Shown one piece after another: positions 45,709 to 58,735 of a DNA stretch of 64,000 nt (position 1 is the stretch's first letter; every line of letters begins with the position of its first letter). Both the position numbers and the translations under genes were made by a program. This DNA comes from Sthenelais limicola (taxonomy: Eukaryota; Annelida; Polychaeta; Phyllodocida; Sigalionidae). The stretch covers positions 129,384,941-129,448,940 of the forward strand of contig OW804096.1 of NCBI GenBank assembly GCA_942159475.1, given 5' to 3'. The notes below the pieces were generated by a model. The model worked only from the letters and a program-made list of their open reading frames with translations, did not search any database and was not told the origin of the DNA.

Positions 45709-47516
45709 CCAGGTCATGATGACATAATTTATTGCTTGTGGGGCGCAGGACCCAGGCTGTGTGATTACTACAAATATAATTACATCTATGATTCACCATG
45801 CAAAAATGATGCTCTCTGCATCCAGGATTCGATACCGCCCCCCCCCCCCCCCCCGAAAGCATTAAGGGTAAAAATATGAAGATCATTCTGAAAGAATTAT
45901 GTTGACAAACACTGAAAATGGATTGTACTTGCACAATATATGATATATATTCCCTGTAAATAAAACAGTAATAATTAATATGAGGCCGGCCTAGAAGTGC
46001 CAACTGAGGATGACCGCCTTTATTAAATTAGAACATTCCAATGTTCAACAAATACAAATGTGTCACCAGCAGGCAGAGGTCCCGGTTTTCTTTTGCCAAA
46101 TATATTATTTTATAGTTTTTTTTATTATAATAAAATTCATATTATTATGTATTACATAAATAAATACAGGTATATAGGGTATTGTGTTAATCTCCTTGTC
46201 CAACTGCCTTAATATTGCTGTCACATTTCATCCACCCACAATTTGTATATTTAACCCTCAATTAATATCAAATATATAGCTTGATTCCGTTTTGTTTATA
46301 ACCCCAGATGTTCACCATTGGTCAATTTGTATAATCTCTTCTATATCCCTCTCAACCCAATGAACAAATTGGTCCTCATACAGGCGATTTTTGTTTTGTA
46401 GGCTGTACCATGAAATGTCCCCCCCTAGCATTGCTTAGGCCCCTATAGTAGCGTCTGATTTACAACACAGTCTCTGAGATTTATTCTGTAATGCACCATC
46501 ATAAAGTCCTCACAATCGTTAATTTATGAGGGTGCTATAAGAGTCTTTTTATATCTTGCCTAGTGCAATGATGTCCCTTAAGTCTGTTAGTTGTATACTG
46601 TATCAAACTCACAGTTCTTCAACCGAACAACTTCCTTGAAATATTGCATGTATGCATGATTGATAAATAAACCAACACCGATATGAGGCATAGGGCCTAG
46701 TGTAATATGCACTGTAGACATCCATACAACCTATCACCATGTGTGTTACAATATGATAATATACAATCACATCTTTCGACTTTCCGGTAATATTCAAGTA
46801 TAAATAGCCATGTAATTGCATTGTATAGGACGTTCCTGAAGTTCCTTGACCCCGCTGTATCATCGACTACACTTTATTACGCAACAGAAGAAATATATTC
46901 TTTCTATGACACTACATCTCTCTTGAATAGTTCTGACTGGATTTATGTAACCATTCATTCATTCCAATTGTGGGGAACTTCATAATTGACTCCAACTAGT
47001 ATCTATAGGCTCGCTAAGAAACAGATGACCAAGTTATCTTACTAATTTCTTTCTGGCCGATGAAAGTTAATTATTGAAAAACCTTTCCCATCAAATATTT
47101 TCTAATCATACCTTAATTTTAATGATATTCTTTGGGAAACATTATTATGATGTTGTCAGATCCAGTGATTGATGTTATCAGAGGTTGCACACCGTTTGTT
47201 TTCATTATTATAATTTTTTCTGAGAACTGTGACTTATGAGAATTTTGTAATGATCCGGAGGGCATGAGAAGAAAGCATCATAATGAGAAATAGGCATAAA
47301 TTTAATCTGTGCTTGTTGTTTTTATTCGTGAACTAAAATCCTCTTCCACTAGAAGCAATTTCTCTGCTGGTTGTTTAATCCTTGGCACATAATCTCTTTG
47401 AAACGCAAAATAGGACTTAACTGCTCGGAAATACGACGAATAGGGATAATTGGTCCACATCTCTAGTGGTTAAGTCTTGTTTACGCGCAATATTTATTTA
47501 GCTACTGGTAACGATC
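45709..47516. other. Non-coding; C-run near 45.84 kb
   Basis: A run of 17 C with no gene around it lies at 45838-45854. No transposon ends or genes recognised up to 47516. Confidence 0.4.
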
Positions 47517-47630
47517 GCAATTATCAGAAATTAGTTTCGACTTATATACGTGAGGAGATTTTAAGTGGAGGATGTTTCAGGAGCCTCCGTGAATCTGAAT
47601 CCAATCTAGAAACTAATTTCTGATAATTGC
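47517..47630. mobile_element. Inverted-repeat element with exact 22-bp arms
   Basis: GCAATTATCAGAAATTAGTT and two more bases (47517-47538) are exactly complementary to 47609-47630. The 70-base spacer has no internal symmetry. It looks like a small MITE or the residue of a larger TIR element. Confidence 0.72.
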
Positions 47631-49489
47631 AGTATACTGTGCGAATATAATCTGCATGCTGTGGATCTGCTTAATATATAAATAACATTCTCTTAAACAG
47701 GAACCTCAACTGTATGGGTATCCGCCGAACATGAAAATAATATCATTATTTTTTTGGTGGCTTAAATCGAAACTCCAAAACACTCACTGATTGACATAGG
47801 CAAGACACATACACATCTATAGGTGCCCGTAGGCAAGACATAATTATTGAGATGATACATCGTTGAGAAAGACGACACTGTAAACTGGAGCACAGTGTGC
47901 TTTCGGATTATTTTCCATACTATCTTGTACTATAGTAATGGGCATGGCTTTGATCTCGAATGAGAGCAGGTACATTTATTATCTTTTTACCTCCATATAG
48001 GAGTACTTTCCATGATGCATGATGTAAATGTCCTCTCCATTAGAACATTGTCTTGTTCTCGGACAAGAACTCAACTATAAATAATACATAACGTATACAA
48101 TTTCTCGTTAGTTTTACATTATATCTCGTACATCCTTTCTACAGAAGGATATAATTGCACCACTGCCGAGGTCGCAGCCCAAAACAGTAAGGACCCATAT
48201 TAGACAAATATCTCATTAATGAGTTTCATTTAGTTGAGAAGGAGGAATGTAACATATTTATGGAATGGATATCGTGCCAAGGCCATTTCGCCGGTGGGAA
48301 TGATGGGTCTTTATGAAAACACTAATGATCGGCGGCGATTATCGTGTTTATCGTGAAGAGATTTTCAGGGTTTTATGACGGGGATGTCATCCTTGCCATG
48401 CGTTGCCAGATGTTGCTATAAGAACATCAAACCCATTAATGCAACAGCCTAGTCTCAATAGTAAACGCAATTCAACAGATACCTGTAAATGAGATACCAC
48501 CCTGAGAGCTTTAACATTTCTATTGAGATACAGCGTTCTAATCTTGTATGCAAATCGTATTATTAATCCTTAAATCGAAGAATTAAACAAATTATTTGGC
48601 TATAAGCATCACGATCTAATAATTCATGGTGCGCTTACCAATAATAGTGAGAAAAAGAATCAACGAGATAATTTACCTGTCAGAAATACTGATCACATCC
48701 TAATATGATGTAAACGCTTACACTGGGATTTTCTCTCCTGTGCATGAGCTAGCATAACACTTTCATATGAAAAAATGTTGAAAATAGTTAGAAAGGTTGA
48801 ATAACCACAACATTCAATAGTTGCGTGGGATACACCCCTATGCGCACACCGATTCTGCTTCACAGCTTTTTAGCCTTATGTAAAGTGTATGCCCCAGTGC
48901 GACCCGCAAATAAAAAGCAGTCCACTCACTGGTCAAGCTACAAGCGTTCCTAGAGTGGCATAGTGCGCGACTGCATACTGCACACACTGTCAATCACCAT
49001 ATATTTTAATTAGATAAGTAAATCTACATAAAGGCATATATGGCCAATGTACCAATATATCTTGGATATTCATGCAATAAAGACTATTTAGAACAGTAAA
49101 TTACAATCTTACAATCTTCCCAGTTCCCAGTGCTTCCTTAACAGTGCATGAAAACGCACCACAAAACTACTCTCAAGCATCTAGGCTACCTTAAGCTTTT
49201 TACCCCTCTCCCACACCCTCCCCAAAGGTGTAATAACATTAATTTTGTTGGGGGAACGGGTAAGAGTTAACCGCCAGTTTATGGCCTCTAGATCGGCGGC
49301 AAATGCAGATAAAAAGAAACTGAAAAAAGGCTCTTGAAGCTCTTTTCACGGCCTTTCGAACGGCACCAGGGCGGATGGGATCGGCCCAGTAGCCACGATT
49401 CCACACGGGAGAGAAAAATGGTCAATTCACTTATTTTGCAACCGATCTAGCCACTTTCATATTTGTGGAAATACTCTGGCCAGAGGTGT
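47631..49489. other. Non-coding stretch, no gene recognised
   Basis: 48230-48440 is of higher complexity (GCCATTTCGCCGG, GGCGGCGATTATCG, GACGGGGATGTC) than its AT-rich flanks and might be a conserved non-coding element. No gene seen. Confidence 0.35.
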
Positions 49490-49655
49490 ACCTGACACTT
49501 CACTCACCTATAACTGGCATTTCACACTCACCTGTCGCTCATTACACCCCCCTCTCCCTCCCTGTATTCATAAACCCCTCTGTGCTAAACCAAACAGTGT
49601 CAATTGTGCAGTTAAAGCACTAGAGGGCGCTGCAGACAAGCCTGTCATTATTACT
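49490..49655. repeat. Dispersed repeat, copy 1 (other copy 59.8 kb)
   Basis: ACACTTCACTCACCTATA, CTGGCATTTCACACTCACCT, AACCCCTCT and GCTAAACCAAACA are shared in order with 59823-59965; both end in a GGGCGCT...AAGCC...CATTATT stretch. Non-coding, C-rich in the middle. Confidence 0.75.
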
Positions 49656-51364
49656 AATTCTTCTATATGAAAAGCACAACCCATGTAATATTTTGACATA
49701 ATATGCACTATTGGAATCAACCATTATTTATCTTGAATTGTTTTCGGTGATATTCTTCTATATTCTGTCTGTGTAATCAGTTGTGGGCAATTGTATAGGA
49801 TGTGTAATCAAAACACCCCCAACCATTTACATATGTATATGTAGTGTACCCCCAATGGGTCTGCTAACTCTACAACCCATGACCACACAGAGGGAAAATG
49901 ATGGACACCTACACTCATGTGGACACTGTTTGTGGCAAAATGATGAAGAGATGGACGTCTTTCTGATGATGCTCTATTGGTGGTTATTGTCAATTATTGG
50001 GTTCCTCAGCAACTCTAATTGGATAACCGTTTCATCTGAATGTTCATTAAAAACTATTCATAACTTAATGAAAATTTACCCTAATATGAGCTAAATATCA
50101 TGCATATAAATGAGCATTTTGATGCGCATATAATATACTATATTGAATAAGATTGCTATATATAGCTTCATTGTACACATTTTACTTATTATTACTGTGT
50201 TTTGAGGCGCTACACAGTAGTGCCTCCTGACCCACTACACTGCAGCCTATGAAACAGTGCGTCAAGTGTTTATAAAACAACTTGTGGGGAGGTGCATTTT
50301 GACGCGCAACCTGTTGTGCATTAAAATCCGGCACCCCAGTGCCAATGTGTCCATAGGGACCTCCTGCGTCCTGGATTTCCTTTCCTGTTTTGACCTTTTT
50401 CCTTTCAGGCACACAACTTTTACTGCCATACTTTCTCAGCGTTAATTAAGTTTAGCATTACTTTACTGGGGATAGTATTCACAGACCTGTCGGGGTTGTG
50501 TAAAGTTACAATGACACAATGTTTCCAAAGTTGACTTAGGGAAAATGTCTTCTAATTAAGACATCGGCAATTGCATATGAAAAGCGGTATGTAGATTGAT
50601 CTGATAATGTGAAACTTTACCGATCTCACCTCTTAATTTAATTACGTCACTGAGGTTTAGAGTACAACAAAATAACACCAAAAACTGCATGGGTGAGCGT
50701 GCACAGATTTGTAATACAATATCCTGAATAATTCAACTCAACTGTACAAAAAGCCAATAACCACCGATTTTGGATGTGAGTTTACGTGGGATTATTATGC
50801 ATGGCCAATTCTATGTTACATTTAGAAACATGAATAAATTCAATACATGGAGAATATAGACACATGGGTGAAAAGGTCATTTATGTGTCTATTGGATCAG
50901 CGGAAATAAGTTATAAGTTTGACCTTTAGTACCCTACAATACTACAGTTATACCATTGTCTCTTTACTTCCATTATTCTCTAAACTTCAATTGTTAATCA
51001 AAAGCCAAAACATTATGGATTATATTAACACAATTCAAAAACGCATTCTTATAGGATACACATCATATCATATTAAGCAAAAAAACTATATAAACTACAA
51101 TATAACTAAAAATTTGATTCAAGGAAGATTAATATTTTTTTCATTATGATTAGAGATCTTTTAGCATAAAAAATTGAAATCAGAACTTTGTAAAGGTTTC
51201 CAAAGTACAAGCATTCACTATTTGTTCATATTTCTCCCACTATCTCACTTTTACATACCTTATTACAGACAGTTTTACCAGATACCTCAATTGATTAGTA
51301 CCACACTAATGCACCTGCTAAAATTAATACTATAGATTCAAACAGATAGCTTTGTATTTAAAGG
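49656..51364. other. Non-coding stretch, no gene recognised
   Basis: The frame at 49783-50094 has no motif and is probably chance. 50180-50410 is GC-richer but matches nothing I know. Confidence 0.35.
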
Positions 51365-52261
51365 CATATGTGATGTGTCACAGGAAAATGAGCCACAAGT
51401 TGCAAAATTGATACTTTTCAAAGTGTTTTATTTGTTGGAGTGTTCTCATTAGTAGGGTGATTACCACTGCTAATGGCATGAAAACATGTACCAGACTTCA
51501 AGACTGTTTTGAATATATCTCAACATATCTGAGGTCATGCTAAAGAGTATATTTAACTACTTGACTAGTGATTGCACCTTAAGAAATATTGCTTTTTTTC
51601 TTGCCTTAAAGGGTCATTCTTAGAAAAGTGATGCAAATGGTGTCTTTGCTCCTAATGGGTCTCTGAAGCCAGTGAAAATATAGTGATTGCTTTTCTGGGG
51701 ATTAAACATTAATTCTTCCAGTCATGAGCATTTCTTTATGTACAATTTGGTATAGTTGCGAAGGTCACATCGAGCTATAAATGGTATGTCCATAGGACGA
51801 TATTTAATGTACAGCTGTAAAATGTACAGCTGTAAAAAGATATAGAAAAAACTAAATAGTATGAAAAATCACCATAAACCAATAGAGCAGATTCTTAAAT
51901 CTTGAAAAAATAATATGATAAATTTCTTGATTATTCAAATCCCCACTGGAATAGGCCAAAATCTATTGTCCGTTTATTTTATTTCAGGATATGCGATGGC
52001 GGTCTTTAGGTGATATGTGCTCAGTATTCGATCATAATCATAAAACATGTGGGAATTAATTGTCCTCTCATCAATGATTTTTTTATGATTAAATAAAATG
52101 ATTCCTTTTTCTGAGAAAAATGTAGAAGTAATTATCAGATTTCTTTGTGTTTACCATTATTGGAACCTCTTAGATCTTATCTTTTCAAATATGATGATAT
52201 TTCAAAATCCATTTTTTTGCTTGTGACTTGTGACTCATTTTCCTGTGACACATCACATATG
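51365..52261. mobile_element. TIR element, CATATGTGA family, longest copy (897 bp)
   Basis: The ends CATATGTGATGTGTCACAGG (51365-51384) and CCTGTGACACATCACATATG (52242-52261) are exactly complementary, and pairing continues through AAAATGAG/CTCATTTT and CACAAGT. The interior has a tandem GTACAGCTGTAAAAT at 51810-51837 but no transposase. It is about twice the length of the 33.9-kb copy. Confidence 0.85.
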
Positions 52262-53149
52262 TTACTTTTGCTCACTCATATTATTCAATCCTACAGGAAT
52301 ACCTCCGTGATTGTAGATGGCCTTGACCTTTTCAGTACTGTATTAGTGTATGTGTACACTATCCTAAAAAACATAGATCTACGGCAGAACACCTTCAAAA
52401 TAAGTGTAATTGGCCTTGGCTTTGTGCCCCCCCCCTCACTTTGGGTAGATATATGGCGCAGTGCCGTAGGCTTAGCGCCAATGTGGGAAAGCTTGTGTAG
52501 CTTTTGTCTTAAACAATGGCTATATATGTATCACTAGCTATAACAAAGCCTGAAGGTGTGGAAATGAATACACATTTCATTGTAGCATTGATGAACAAAA
52601 TAGCAGTGTCTGGGAAACGACATCTACACCATAACTTTTAAAAAACTAGGTTCTAAAATATTTTTTGTATTAAGGCAAAATAATTAGGGAAAATGTATGT
52701 TAGTTTATTCCTGACTTATGGAGAATGCACTGTATGATATGACGCGCCATCGTCGATGACGCACTTAATATTAAGGCTATATAGGTATAGATATAGGCCG
52801 CGTGGACACATTCGCCTCAACCTAAGCTTCACTTTGATGGTAAACACTTCACATTCAGACACATCTGAAGGGAGAAGTCAGTACTTTAATTCAGCCAGTT
52901 TTAGTAGAATGGCAGAATTCAGTATTGGGTTTGACCTTTTCTTATGCCATAGAAATTTGGGGGGGGGGGGGGAATGTCAGAAAGAATTAATTTGTAGGCA
53001 ACGCGGTTCTTCTCTTGGCGAGTCAAGCCGAGGACCTTTTAAAATCCTAATGTGCACCCATCCACCAGCCCTTTGGGTTATTAGATATATGTAATTTTGA
53101 TATATATATATTATAGTTTGGAGAGCACAATGACAATTAAAAGTGGATT
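52262..53149. other. Non-coding; G-run at 52.96 kb
   Basis: A run of about 13 G at 52961-52973 and no recognisable gene. Confidence 0.4.
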
Positions 53150-53320
53150 CCCTTAATGAAGGAGATGAGAGATAGAGGAGAGATATAGAGGAGAGAGTGA
53201 GAGTTGGGGTTGGGGAAAGAGTGGCCCAGAGAAAGAGAGGAATGGGGAGGGTAGAGGAGATGGGGTAGAGAGTGGCAGGGGTGGGGAGGAGAGGGCGGGG
53301 AGATGGCATAATGTGTTGGA
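53150..53320 (+). repeat. Homopurine-rich tract
   Basis: About 150 bases are nearly all A/G with some T (GAGAGATAGAGGAGAGATAT and onward). A G-run follows at 53374-53386. Potential triplex-forming tract; the proline-rich frames on the other strand are a by-product. Confidence 0.6.
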
Positions 53321-54179
53321 GTGATTTATAGTTTGTTTGTAATACCTGATCAATTTGGAGGATGAGAAGAAAATGGGGGGGGGGGGGCGCAATTGCAGGG
53401 ATTTACCCGCCCACACAGAAATTTACTTTCTTTTTAACACAATAATCTCTCATCGCCCAGCTCCCTGCCTCTCTACCCCGTTCTCCACATTTGGAGGTCA
53501 GATCAGTACTAATAGATTATACCCCAAACATTTCGAAATAAGAATGGACCCCATCAGCTCCAATAACATGGTACAAACGATCTTAGAATGCGTGGGTACT
53601 TGACAGAAAAAGCATAGGTATTTGCTTGTGTGTGTGTGAGTAGACTTGTGTCTGACTGGATTATATATGTGTGTTATGATTAAATGTTTGTATCATTATA
53701 TTGCAGTGATCTGTGTCAATTCCAGGAGGTAAGCAATATAGAACAACAATGGAGGATGCCGAAAATAGCCATTAATGAATCTTGACCAAAGAATTATTTT
53801 TATTTTTATGTCAATCCTAATTGGCAGAGATAAATCAAATTGGAGAATTAAAACGTTAAATGCCTGTACATTATAATCATATTTCTGTGGTAGTAATTCC
53901 ACATTCTTCTATGACAGACAACTAAGTTATCTTTGTCTTTTTTTATTATTGTATTTATTATACTCATATATATATGATTTCAATTTTTTTACTTCATGTC
54001 TATATTGTACGTTGTTATTAAATGCAATAAACAGAAATACAAAACAATATTTATGTGTCATCAGCTTTGTTCATCATTTTATTCCCATGGCCTTACCACT
54101 TTTTACATAGTTTAAATGGCCATAAGAGGCAGAGGAAGGGTAAATTCCTAGTCCCAAACCCCCAAACCTAAATAAACCT
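53321..54179. other. Non-coding stretch, no gene recognised
   Basis: A T-rich stretch and GCAATAAACAG near 54024 could be an old 3' end. Nothing firm. Confidence 0.35.
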
Positions 54180-54310
54180 ATAGCTATAAATAACAAGTTA
54201 TAAGTTTATTAAGTTAATCAATCATTTAATGAACTATTTTTCTGTTTAACTTTATAATCAGTTTAAGTTAATGTATATATTGTGCGTTTCCAAAGGAAAC
54301 GAATTCTACG
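54180..54310 (+). repeat. Dispersed repeat, piece related to 38.0-38.1 kb
   Basis: TTAAGTTAATGTATATA and GCGTTTCCAAAGGAAACGA (54286-54304) match 38069-38112 in the same orientation with similar spacing. Confidence 0.55.
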
Positions 54311-55379
54311 GTCAACTATTTGTGCACAATGGCTAGATTATGAATATCAGACGTACTGTAATCTGAAATGCCTCGAATGTCTGTATTAGAAGAACACAGG
54401 AGTGGAAGTAAAATTCAGTTTATTAACAACTAGGAAAGTTGCACGCTCCCTATTTACAAAGGCAGTTGGATAAACATGAAAGTACAATGCAAGGGAATTA
54501 GACATAAGACATCAAACAACATATTGTAATCTAATAATACACAATTGTCTTTTAGTCTTTGCAATTCCGAGCTTGTCTGTCTCCAAGACTTGAAACCCAG
54601 AAATCCCAAAGGGTGTAGTAGGTGTAGATCACTCAGATTCAGTCATGGGTGGTCCTCTCTAAATGGGTTCCTCTCAAAACCTATACAGTGGCCTTAAGTG
54701 GCAACTTGTCAATCAAACCAAGATAGCCAATAGAATACAACAAATGTCAACCAATAGGATGTCACACTGGCCTTCAGGGATTTACTGCAGAGATGGTAGA
54801 AGGTTGTCAATCAAGCAGTCCTTGCATAAGTGCAAAGTTAGTAGTATTGGCGTGAATTACATCACACAGAGATGGGCATCCAGATACCCTCCCAGATAAG
54901 TGTCCACACTCCTCACACCAATCCTCAACCAACACCTCAAAATGTACCACATGAACTTGCTACTCAGGATGATTGACAGAATGGTACCCAATTCACTAAC
55001 ATTCACGAATTTTTTTTAAAAAAAATACCGTAGAATGTAAAAACTCTATTGAGTGTTCAAAGCACGGCTTTACACAGCACCCATGGACAGCTATGTAGCC
55101 GTCCATGGATGGCTACAGTAACACACCTGTAGCTGTGCGACCTGTTATGTTTGGCCAGGGTGAAAGATGGCCGTGGGAGGCTACAGTAAGCCTTCTTTGG
55201 TAAGCTAATGACTGGCTTGTGCACATAGGGTATGGGGGAAAAGAGTATTTTCTCAATTTTTTTAACATGCAGACAATTAAATCATGCATTTTCCTTTAAA
55301 ACTTCTATGCATTAATAAGCACATGCGGAGGGTAGCCACACTCTGAAAAACGTTATCATCCTGTGTTTCGCCTTTTAGT
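54311..55379. other. Non-coding stretch before the large foldback
   Basis: Palindromic phrase CCATGGAC...GTCCATGG at about 55080-55108. Possibly the outer skirt of the foldback that follows; no gene recognised. Confidence 0.35.
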
Positions 55380-58300
55380 CCAGTCAATCTATGAAAAATG
55401 TCAAAAAAACTAGAACAGAAATGCGGTTTTCACCATGCTTTCCCACAAGGGCCCTATATAAACATACTAAAAATGTAGAAAAATTTATCGTTGGGAAATA
55501 GGGGAAAATAGCTATTTTCCAAAATGGCTGCCATGGGGAAAGTGCCAAGCAAATAATCTATGTAACTTTTGATCAAAACATAGCAAATGGATGAACTTGG
55601 TGTCTGTGATGGGGTTTTCAGGTATGCCCGACACACTGGTGCTATTTAAAATCATTTTAGACATTGCCTAATTACCTATATCCAAGATGGCGGCCACTGG
55701 AAATCTAACATTTTTGTAAAAATTCAAAATGTTGGATTAAAGCATGGTTCAAGGCCAATGTTGGTGCTTAGTATGGGGTTTTCAGGTAAGCTCAATGCTG
55801 TGATAACATTTGCAAACAGGTGAGACATTGCCTGACAACTCATATCCAAGATGGCTGCCATTGACAATCTGCCATGGGATAAGTGCCCAGCAAAATATCA
55901 ATGTAACTTTTGATCAAAACATAGCAAATGGATGAATTTGGTGTCTATGGTGGTGTTTTCAGGTATGGCCAACACACTGGTTATACTTCAAATCATGTTA
56001 GACATTTTCTAATAATAGATATAGATGGCTGCCACCAGAAAATATGACATTTTTGAAAAGGTTCAAAACTTTTGATAGGAACATGGTATAAAGACCAATT
56101 TTATTTGCTATTAACAGGTTTTCAAGTATGCTTCAACACAGCGATAACATTTAGAACCATTTTAGACATTACCTGTCATATATCCAAGATGGCCACCCCA
56201 GAAACTTAGCCAACTGTGTTTGAATAATTCATGAAGTTTGATAGAACTTAGTACAAGTTTTATTTTGGTCTCATGTCAGAGCATGTTCCATCACATTCAG
56301 CTTAGCAGAAGGAGCAGTCAATGACATATTTTTGCAATTGCACTTCATGCTGCTACATCCTGATGTACAGCTGCATTTAATCATCACCAACAGTTAATCT
56401 GGTGCTGGTGGCTGGCCCATCATTGCTGGATACATCAGACCTTTCCTTTCCCACCCCTAGTCTGTGGGCTGAAGGCTAACCATAACTGTACACTAGTAAG
56501 AATGTGGAATTTGGCTACTCTGAAAGTTGAGTCTTAGTCTACACCCAAGCTGTCCTCTTCATAACTCTTTGATGTAACTGGTGGTAACAAAATTTGTCAA
56601 GGGAATTGTTTTGGTCTCCCAGAATCAGACCCAGATCTTTGTTGAGCCATGGTTCTCTTCTGGCTTCAGAAATATCCTCTGTTAGCACTGTTGCCCTGGC
56701 AACATAAGAGAATATGTATGTATGTATCATCTGCAGCAACAATTGTTCTTTGTCAGCAGCAGCAATCATTTGGACAAGGACAAGGTCAGCTTGTACCAAG
56801 ATGTCACACTAAGTGTCCTTTACTGATGAGCCATCCCAGTACCCATCAAATACACCATACTTGGCTTTCCCATATCAAACATAATTGCCACAGATGTCTT
56901 TGAATTTACACCACTGGCCCAAGCGAATTTATGTAGCAGGGTGCTTCCATCAAAACCATGATGTGCTTGAGAGAACAGGGGACAACATGTATGACAAAAC
57001 CTTATTTTGTTCCATAGTACATCTGATTATACTGCAGATCTTTGGAGGGCAGCTACAAAACCTCTTGAGCAGGTCCTGACAGCCCTGTCTATCTATAGAT
57101 GCTCTCTCTTGCAGCAACTGAACAGTTACTCTGGTCATGCTTTCTTTATTTATTGGTACAAGTGTTGTTAAAGTGATGCCAGTTGTTTCCCTTTGTAGAA
57201 ATATTCTACCATAGCTTTTCCCTACATTGATTTTACCCCACAACTTCAGCTTGATCAATGTTCACAGGGACGGAAGCCACTACACCTGAGACAATAATAT
57301 GCAATGTTTCTGTCTTTATGAAGGAGTTTATACAGCCAGAAAGTTTACCAGCTTTGTTGCGTATTTGAAGCTTCTACATGTTGATCTCTATTCTGATATG
57401 TGATGCCAGTAAATTCCTGTACTACTTGGTTCAGTTGAGAGAAAGCAGGAAGAGAATTACTCCAGACCAGACTTTGCTACTCACATGCCCTATCCATGGC
57501 CATGTTCTGTAAATAGGGATGTATTGTTTTGTTATACACCTTGTGCCCTGGAGCAGCAACATAAGGAGAACCTTTCTTGGATTGATGCAAAGTGGCATTT
57601 CTAATTGCCTGTTATTACTGCACTCAGAAAACCCTTGAGGGCACCATGTTCATTATACTGCAGCCAGAGATGGTGCAACCAGGTGGTGCAACTTGTATCA
57701 CCAGGACAGTTGTCTGTGGAACTTTCTCCTGGTTCAGTGGGACTCTCTAGCTATCTTTTATCTTTTTTAGGTGTTTCAGTCACTTGACCTGCTGTTGATC
57801 TATCTGCAGGGAGGTTTGTGCTAAATTCATTTTCAGGAGGCTCCTCATGTACATTTTTGTAGTGGCTGGAACATGTTTGGCAATGGAAGTCTTGGCATCT
57901 CTGAGCAGTAGAAGGTTTGATATTGCAAGAAAATGGCGCCTCCAAGTTTTGAACTTTTCCAATATTGTCAAATATCCAAGGTGGCTATCTTGGATATGAG
58001 TTGTCAGGCAATGTCTGACATGTTTTTAAATGTTATCACAGCATTCGGCATACCTGAAACCCCCATAATATACACCAAAATCAGTTGTATATCATGAATC
58101 TATGAACAAATTTGAACTTTTCCAGATTTCCGGTGGCAGCCATCTTGGATATCGGTTATTAGGCAATGTCTAACATGATTTTAAATATCACCAGTGTGTT
58201 GGGCATACCTAGAAACCCCACCATAGACACCAAATTCATCCATTTGCTATGTTTTGATCAAAAGTTTCATTGATTTTTTGCTGGGCACTTATCCCATGGC

Positions 58301-58735
58301 AAATTTTCAATGGTGGCCATCTTGGATATAAGTTATCAGGCAATGTCTAACATGCTTTCAAATGTTATGACAGTATCTTTTCCAAAAATGTCAGATTTCC
58401 AATGGCGGCCATCTTGGATATAGGTAATAAGGCAATGTCTTACATGATTTTAATTATCACCAGTGTGTTGGGCATACCTGAAAACCCTATCATAGACACC
58501 AAGTTCATCCATTTGCTATGTTTTGATCAAAAGTTACATCAATTTTTTGCATGGCACTTTCCCCATGGCAGCCATTTTGGAAAATGGCTCTTTCCCCCCA
58601 TTTCCCAACGATAAATTTTTCTACATTTTTAGTATGTTATTACAGGGCCCTTGTGGGAAAGCATGGTGAAAACCGCATTTCTGTTCTAGTTTTTTTGACA
58701 TTTTGGCTTTTTTGAGCTAGATTTCCTGGACTATT
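55380..58735. mobile_element. Large foldback element with tandem-repeat arms
   Basis: The left arm (about 55380-56210) and right arm (about 57925-58735) are inverted copies. For example TGTCAAAAAAACTAGAACAG, CGGTTTTCACCATGCTTTCC and ATCGTTGGGAAAT at 55390-55500 return complemented at about 58595-58705. Each arm is built of units of about 165 bases carrying TATCCAAGATGGCNGCCA, GATCAAAACATAGCAAATGG and GTTTTCAGGTATG; left-arm units are phased at 55524, 55687, 55851, 56024 and 56189. This matches the style of FB-type foldback transposons. The core (56220-57920) is described separately. Exact outer ends and target duplication not determined. Confidence 0.8.
56220..57920 (-). other. Core of the large foldback, no protein identified
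   Basis: Less AT-rich than the arms. Minus-strand frames at 57258-56950 (102 aa) and 57945-57751 (64 aa) have protein-like composition, but stops and frame changes break them up. I see no DDE triad, zinc-finger or other transposase motif. The core may hold a decayed transposase or unrelated captured DNA. Confidence 0.3.

Noticed and set aside
49783..50094. 103-aa + strand frame with Cys and Trp
   Set aside because: No recognisable domain, no splice or promoter context, overlapped by a minus-strand frame.
52977..53416. Pro/Ser-rich minus-strand frames of 87-110 aa
   Set aside because: Complement of a homopurine tract; low-complexity text only.
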